A stretch of 64,000 nucleotides of DNA from Microstegium vimineum (Eukaryota > Streptophyta > Magnoliopsida > Poales > Poaceae): contig CM039126.1 in assembly GCA_022036555.1 (NCBI GenBank), positions 372,001 through 436,000 of the forward strand. The letters are read 5' to 3'. The notes under the pieces are model-generated. The model did not search any database and was not told the origin of the DNA. It was given only the letters and a program-made list of their open reading frames with translations. The stretch's first letter is position 1. Each line of letters begins with the position of its first letter. Shown piece by piece: positions 58,801-64,000 of this stretch. Position numbers and translations under genes: made by a program.

Positions 58801-61459
58801 TTTGTTTTTTGGGGATTTTTTTTCTAAGTGCGAAAAGTAGAGATCGGAGTATGCTGGTAATTATATAGTTATTCATAAATGATTAATAAATAACTACAAT
58901 CATTATTTATATAATATTTATTATTAAGATATAAATAATACAAAATAAGTTACATTAACAACGAATATATTAGGATTAAATTAAACTAAACTAGAAAAAC
59001 ACTAAAATTAATTGAAGCTCAATTTCGAACCTTTCTCAATCAACATTTGTTTTTAAACTCCTAAACTCACAACACGCGGTGCATGGACATGACGATAAAG
59101 TACGAGGGGCATGGACACTCACAACTGGGGCATAGCTATTCCAGTTAGACAAAATACGATGACCGATAAAGTGTATATATATATATATATTTTTCTGACA
59201 GATAGGGGGATCACGCCCCTGCTCGTCCCCTTAGTTCCGCCTCTGCTTTTATGTAAAATAAACCCGTTGGAAGCCATAACCTCGCTCGATCAAGAGTCAA
59301 AACATAGTGCATGGTTGGGCTGATACATTTTCCTTTCACATTAAGCAGGCGCGATTGATCTTTCACTCTAAAGACGCTGCTGGAGCTGGGATTGTTCTCT
59401 TCCTGCGATCGTGCGCCCTCGGTGGGGCCCGGTTGTATACAGTATATGCGCAAGGCTTTCCGTGTCAGCAATGAGAGCCCAACAAGTCAACAAAACGAAT
59501 CAAACTCACAACACAAGGCACCTGACCAGGTTGAGGGAGGTCAGAGGGTGCGTCAGCAGAGCACGCAGAGGTGGGGGTGAGGGAGCCCGAGCTGGGCTGG
59601 GGAGAGGGATGACAGGTGGGGGCCATTCATCAGTGAATGAGAGCGAGGAGGAGAGGCGGGCTCCGCTGCCAGTGTCAGAGAGGGAGGGGTGCGGCGTGGG
59701 CTGCCTTGCCAGCGCGGGTGATGTTTTTTGTTTTGGTAAATTCATTTTGAAGCTCAATTTCGAACCTTTTTCAATCAACATTTGTTTTCAAACTCTTTTT
59801 TTTATAAAAAAAATACGTTTGACACTTGAACTAGATTTTGCAAATAAAACTTTGAGCTTGTTTCCAAATAAAATTCAAATACTTTCCTTTATGACAGGGT
59901 TGAAAATAACCCCGCGTACCCAGGTCGGGGAAGATGTTTCTGGGTCTTGGGTCGATGCCTTTGACCCTGTTTTCTGTGACTATGGTTTGGAATAAATCTT
60001 CACAAACTGTAATCACCACTCATCCAACTGAAATGAAATATGTAAAAAAAAATTAAACAATTAATGGAAGGCCATAGAGGAATTTTTTGCATGGTGACGA
60101 CTTGCATCCTCTGTTAGTATGTTGTGACCCTATCTTACTTCAAGGACATGTTAAATATGTGGGGACTGGGGATGAAGTGTTTGATGGGTTATTGATTAAA
60201 CCTTGCATTGACCGTCAATGGAGCTATTCTCTTCATGATTTATGAAGAAATGGGGGAAGAGGCTAATGAAGGAAAAAAAGTGAAGGTTTAGGAAGTTTTT
60301 GTAGTTCCAGACTTCCAGTCTAGCCAAGCAGCGTTAGTGGTTTTTGTTAGAATCATTTCTTTCTTTTTTTAGTGGAGGACCTTGTTTTCCAAGATTTACA
60401 TAATAATGTACAGAATGCCAGTTTAAATTCGAATAAGATACGTATAAATACCTGTTCAAAATTTAATAGGATTTTTGCAAACTGATCGGCCAAAAACAAT
60501 TAACTACAGCACAGCTAAATTCTTGCTTGCCTATAGAAAGCTTATTAAGAAAATAGAGATGATGGCATCGCTTTCAAACCCTATGCAACTCAGAAAGAAC
60601 CAGTTGTTGACAATTGTGACTTCGCTTTGATCGAACTAGCTCAGGGTCCCTTTTTAATTTGGTCGAGAATGACAAGTCTGGGTCCACAGGAGGGATCTCT
60701 CAGAGCACTGTCCGTAAAGGAGCGGTAATGTTTCATCATTGAGGAGCGGTAATAATAAACCACCTTTTAATATATATATATAGGACCGGTCGTACAAGGT
60801 AAATAGCACAACGTACATGCTAATAGCAGCTAGCGGTAAACATTAGTTTCATCAGCATGGAGTTTACGTAGTATATGAGATTGAACGGTACTTTTGTACA
60901 TATATACCATGTGTAATGGATACGTGTAGCCTTTTTAAAGTTTTCCTTGCCATATCTTTGCTTGTTGCCTAAGGAAAAGAATATAATTGTTCTTTGGGAT
61001 TTGTAGTTTGGAGTGTTTTAAATAATGGTTTATTTTCGAACACAGGGATTGATCGAGTGAAAAGACTAGATTTGAAATATTTTAGTTTTTATAGTATTTT
61101 AAATGTTGAGAATACTAGAATAATGGTTATTATGCACATATATGCATACAACTATGAATGGAAAGTCGTGAATGAATTAATACCCAAGAAAAAAAACAAA
61201 ATGTGCTCAAGAGTCAAGAATTCATATATATACACCAAGATTTAGCTAGGGTTTAGTTTTTTCCCCCTTGGGCAAATACTTGTAAAAAGCTGTTGTTTAT
61301 TATAATAACCAATGTGTATGCTATAATAATGCTTGGCTATTGGTCAGCACGTACAAATAAAATCGTTGTGACCGCAGACCAATGCAAAATCGTGAGATCT
61401 CTCCGCACACGTGCACTTTTGAACCAATTCTCTTGGCCTTTGTTCTATAATACAAGTCG
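58801..61459. other. Intergenic DNA with short repeats
   Basis: No gene supported. A 47-bp direct repeat (GAAGCTCAATTTCGAACCTT, then TCAATCAACATTTGTTTT) occurs near 59010 and 59747. A TA repeat sits at 59172-59190. 59480-59720 is GC-rich with a 194-codon frame of no recognisable domain. Confidence 0.4.
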
Positions 61460-61640
61460 AGGTTTGTAGAAAATACATTTAATATTTATATCTTTAAATA
61501 AATTTATTATAAATATACATTCAGCAATCATATCTAATGGTGTTAATGACATATTATAAATTAAATATTAATATCTTTTAATAATGTATAATTGATCAAA
61601 GTTAAACAATATTGACTTTACGATAAACGAGAGCTAGTTG
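61460..61640. mobile_element. MITE fragment upstream of the ankyrin gene
   Basis: GTTTGTAGAAAATACATTTAATATTTATATCTTTAAATAAATTTATT follows the body of the 22702 family; both ends are lost. Confidence 0.45.
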
Positions 61641-61662
61641 TGTTTTTGGGATGATGAAGCTA

Positions 61663-61810
61663 GCTAGGGAGTATGCCTTTTGGTCTTGGGTGCTGTTGGC
61701 ATATCATGGAGCCAAAGAATATATTATGACTTGCATCGGCATGCATGCATATGGTGCTAGGGAGTATGCCTTTGCGTGCTGTTGGCCGCCTAAGAATATA
61801 TATATACTTA
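61663..61810 (+). repeat. Two-copy promoter repeat of about 93 bp
   Basis: GCTAGGGAGTATGCCTTT, GTGCTGTTGG and AAGAATATAT appear in the same order starting near 61663 and again near 61756, with a short gap difference. Lies 190-330 bp upstream of the ankyrin start codon. Confidence 0.75.
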
Positions 61811-61895
61811 GAGCGATATTGGATGTAATGTGGGGACCTAGCTGCCCCGGACGACTATATATATGTACCCCACCCAGAAGGCCAGAACCCATGCA

Positions 61896-61902
61896 TATAT
61901 AG
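61896..61902 (+). promoter_or_regulatory. Probable TATA box of the ankyrin gene
   Basis: TATATAG about 95 bases before the ATG, implying a leader of roughly 65 bases. An upstream TATATATATG at 61855 is an alternative. Confidence 0.5.
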
Positions 61903-61994
61903 CAAACAAACTCTGCTTACAGTAGTATAAACTAAGCAAGCAGCCGCCAAGCCTACCGTACTAGTGAGCATATACTATATATACGTACTATACG

Positions 61995-62866
61995 ATGGCG
62001 GCCGTCGTCGTAACTGAAAAGGAAAGGCCAGCACCAGCAGCAGCGGCCAAACCCAAACTACTCCTAGATCCACAGCTGTTGATGGCTGCTTGCCACGGCG
62101 ACAGCGAGCGGCTCAAGGAGCTGCTGCAGCTGAAGAAGGACGACGACGAGGAGGAGGAGGAGCATGTGCATGGCATGGTAGAGGAGGCGGCCGCGGCGGC
62201 GGCAGCATCATCAGAGGTAGTCATCGTGGAGGTCGTCCCTCGGCATCCTCTCTGCTCCACCAGCACCAACTCGCTCACCTCCACTCCCACTAGCACTACT
62301 TGATGAGGACGGGGTGACCAAGGAGGGGGACACCCTGCTGCACATGGTCGCAGCAAGCGGCGACGGCCCGGACTTCCTCCGCTGCGCTCGTATGATCGTC
62401 CGCCACAACAAGCAGAGGAAGGTCCTGGAGGCGCGCAACAACAACGGCGACACGCCCCTGCATTGCGCCGCCCGTGCTGGGAACGTCAACATGATCTCAT
62501 GCCTCGTCGATCTCATCGCCGCCGACGACGATGAGCACGCCGCCACCGCAGCAGCAGTAGCGGCGAAGAAGAAGGCGACGTACGTGAGTATACAGAACAA
62601 CTGGTGTGGGGAAACCGCCCTGCACCAGGCGATCCGCGCTCCCAAGAACAAGATGGAATGCATCGTGCAGCTGATGGACGTGGATCCGGAGCTGGCCTGC
62701 ATCCCACCACGTGATGAGGAGGGTGCCTCCCCATTGTACCTGGCCATCTCACTAGGTGAAGTGGAGATCGCACTGCATCTGTTTCGGACAACTGGAGGCA
62801 AGTTGCCCTCCTACTCCGGACCACACGGACGGAACGTCTTGCATGCAGCTGTTTCTTGCGGCAGAG
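61995..62866 (+). pseudogene. Ankyrin-repeat protein gene, first exon with frameshift
   Basis: The first exon of a plant ankyrin-repeat gene; relatives have ankyrin repeats and often a membrane PGG domain, with roles in defence or salt response. The start MAAVVVTEKERP leads to LLMAACHGDSERLKELLQ, the first repeat. An Asp/Glu run and Ala run follow. The frame then breaks: from about 62240 the homologous sequence continues one base on (LLDEDGVTKEGDTLLHMVAA), then NNNGDTPLHCAARAGNVNMI, WCGETALHQAIRAP and GPHGRNVLHAAVSCGRG. Removing one base in or near the CCC at 62236-62239 would restore a single frame. The exon ends at 62866 before GTAATT; later exons lie past a MITE and a CACTA element or outside the window. 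Pseudogene, strain-specific mutation or assembly error cannot be separated here. Confidence 0.75.
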
Positions 62867-62914
62867 GTAATTAATAACACACAAACAAATAAAAAAACAA
62901 TAATTAAGCTACTA

Positions 62915-63173
62915 CTCCCTCCAATCCGTCCCAATTTATTATAGAATCTTGAAGATTTGAAATATATCTCAAACTTATATGATAATATAATATTTTTTAT
63001 GATGTCAACCTAAGTATCATTAGTTAATTTTGTTTTATCAATTATTATATTTTCATAGTACGTCTATTTGGTATTATAGAACTTTATAAGTTTTTCTATA
63101 ATTATTGATCAAATTTGATATACTTTGACTCTCTAAGATCCCTGAGATGTCTTATAATTTGGGATGAAGGGAG
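62915..63173. mobile_element. Stowaway-type MITE in the ankyrin gene intron (259 bp)
   Basis: CTCCCTCCAATCCGTCCC ... GGGATGAAGGGAG with TA on both sides. Inverted relative to, and the same family as, 38778-39037. Confidence 0.8.
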
Positions 63174-63176
63174 TAT

Positions 63177-64000
63177 CACTACAGGAAAACGGCGAGTTGC
63201 CGAGTGCTGAATAAGTTGCCGAGTGCCAGATATCGGACACTCGAGTGTCACACTCGGCAACTAATTAAATGCTGAGTGCCTAGTACTCGGCAAAAAAAAA
63301 CACTCAGGCAATTAAATTTAAGTTGCCGAGTGCCGACTCTCGGCAAAAAAATACACTCGGCAACTCGGCTAACGTCATCCCGCTCCGTTTAAGTTGCCGA
63401 GTGTCTGCCGTTTGGCACTCGGCAACTAAAATTAAGTTGCCTAGTGCCAGACGGTTGGCACTCGGCAACTAAATTAAGTTGCCGAGTGCCACCTTCGGCA
63501 CTCGGCAACTAAATTAATTTTTTTTTTTTTTGCTCCCAATTTTTTGTGTGTATTTAGTGAACTATTGTAAACAACATGTTCAAATTTGGAAGCTTTTCAT
63601 TGCTTTTTGGTATTTTTTCTTAGTTTATTTTGTTTTCTTCAATTTTCTCGTTTAATGTTCATTTGAACCGGTGCATGAAATAATTGATTTCTTTCGTTCT
63701 AAAAATGTGATCCTTGTTTGCTAGTGTAAATGATGGCTAAATCCATGGTCTGTCTCGAAAGTTTGATTAACGTGCTCACGGGCAACGTCGCCAACTTCGG
63801 TGTTTATAGTTTTTTTAATTATATTAAATGCACACAAATTCCGAAATTCACAAAACTTGAGCACGTATCATGATCTCATGTGCTTATGTTGTGGTACAAA
63901 ATTGAAAAAGTTTCGAGCACGTCGTCACGTACGTTGTTCACAAACCTCAAAGTCCACATATGAATTCATCATATGTGAACTTTGAGGTTTGTGAACAACG
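63177..64000 (+). mobile_element. CACTA (En/Spm) transposon end, cut by window edge
   Basis: Begins CACTACAGGAAAACGGCG, the CACTA terminal inverted repeat, followed by a dense array of subterminal GTTGCCGAGTGC / GCACTCGGCAAC motifs in both orientations to about 63510, where the transposase would bind. It starts three bases after a MITE. The remaining part is AT-rich and non-coding, then a long hairpin. Transposase genes, if any, lie outside. Confidence 0.8.
63932..64000. repeat. 32-bp-stem hairpin at the window edge
   Basis: The arm 63932-63963 pairs with 63969-64000 with one mismatch around a 5-base loop (ATTCA). The stem may continue past the right edge. Confidence 0.9.

Noticed and set aside
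59411..59995. 194-codon plus-strand frame
   Set aside because: It crosses a GC-rich to AT-rich change, includes half of a non-coding direct repeat and shows no domain-like pattern.
63190..63510. CRISPR-like or satellite array of TTGCCGAGTGC units
   Set aside because: Units are short, in both orientations and irregularly spaced next to a CACTA terminus; they are subterminal repeats.

Overview
The window is nuclear DNA from a grass, most likely a panicoid such as sorghum, sugarcane, Miscanthus or maize. That call is an inference from four things: GT-AG split genes with plant-specific products, GC-rich first exons next to AT-rich introns, dense Stowaway-type MITEs with CTCCCTCCGTCC ends, and a GGCCTTGTTTAGTT-type MITE that I associate with Andropogoneae. 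I found no bacterial-style operon, CRISPR array, rRNA or tRNA gene.

Six protein-coding genes can be reconstructed exon by exon. (1) 5448-10433 (+): a PRMT7-type protein arginine methyltransferase, 14 exons, 697 aa. (2) 27087-18178 (-): a SEC16-type COPII scaffold, 13 exons, with a one-base frameshift in exon 1. (3) 30590-27965 (-): a WAT1-related (nodulin MtN21/EamA) transporter, 5 exons, 358 aa. (4) 50214-46240 (-): a REVEILLE/LHY-CCA1-like single-MYB clock factor, 8 exons, 305 aa. (5) 51573-53944 (+): the chloroplast division ATPase MinD, 2 exons, 314 aa, divergent from gene 4. (6) 61995-62866 and beyond (+): an ankyrin-repeat gene with a frameshift, cut by the right edge. The genes have unrelated jobs (protein methylation, ER export, transport, clock transcription, plastid division, probable defence or membrane ankyrin protein); nothing suggests a cluster or shared pathway.

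Between the genes lies layered transposon sediment. 1-2644 is the 5' end of a minus-strand Copia element (broken gag, Met-tRNA primer site, full LTR). 14004-16746 is a Helitron-like element with two stacked 5' termini, and 31610 is a second Helitron-type 3' terminus. 33107-33992 is a truncated RTE-type LINE. 40354-43851 is a 3.5-kb solo LTR with a 5-bp target duplication. 56189-58800 is a 3' LTR with polypurine tract and a decayed internal ORF. 63177 to the edge is a CACTA element end with a long hairpin. Stowaway MITEs recur throughout, one carrying a nested second MITE inside a SEC16 intron.

The most interesting structures are: a 0.65-kb copy of the clock gene's exon 6 region placed 8.7 kb away beside pieces of an unrelated split gene, with a short inverted template-switch scar in the donor copy; expanded WKYDE-type repeats in SEC16; tandem Helitron 5' ends; GC-rich palindromic motif arrays in both Copia-like LTRs; and two homopolymer-associated frameshifts in otherwise well-preserved genes. 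I see no clearly new biological system; the unusual signals are genome-rearrangement ones. All splice sites were placed by eye from GT-AG borders, reading phase and family resemblance.
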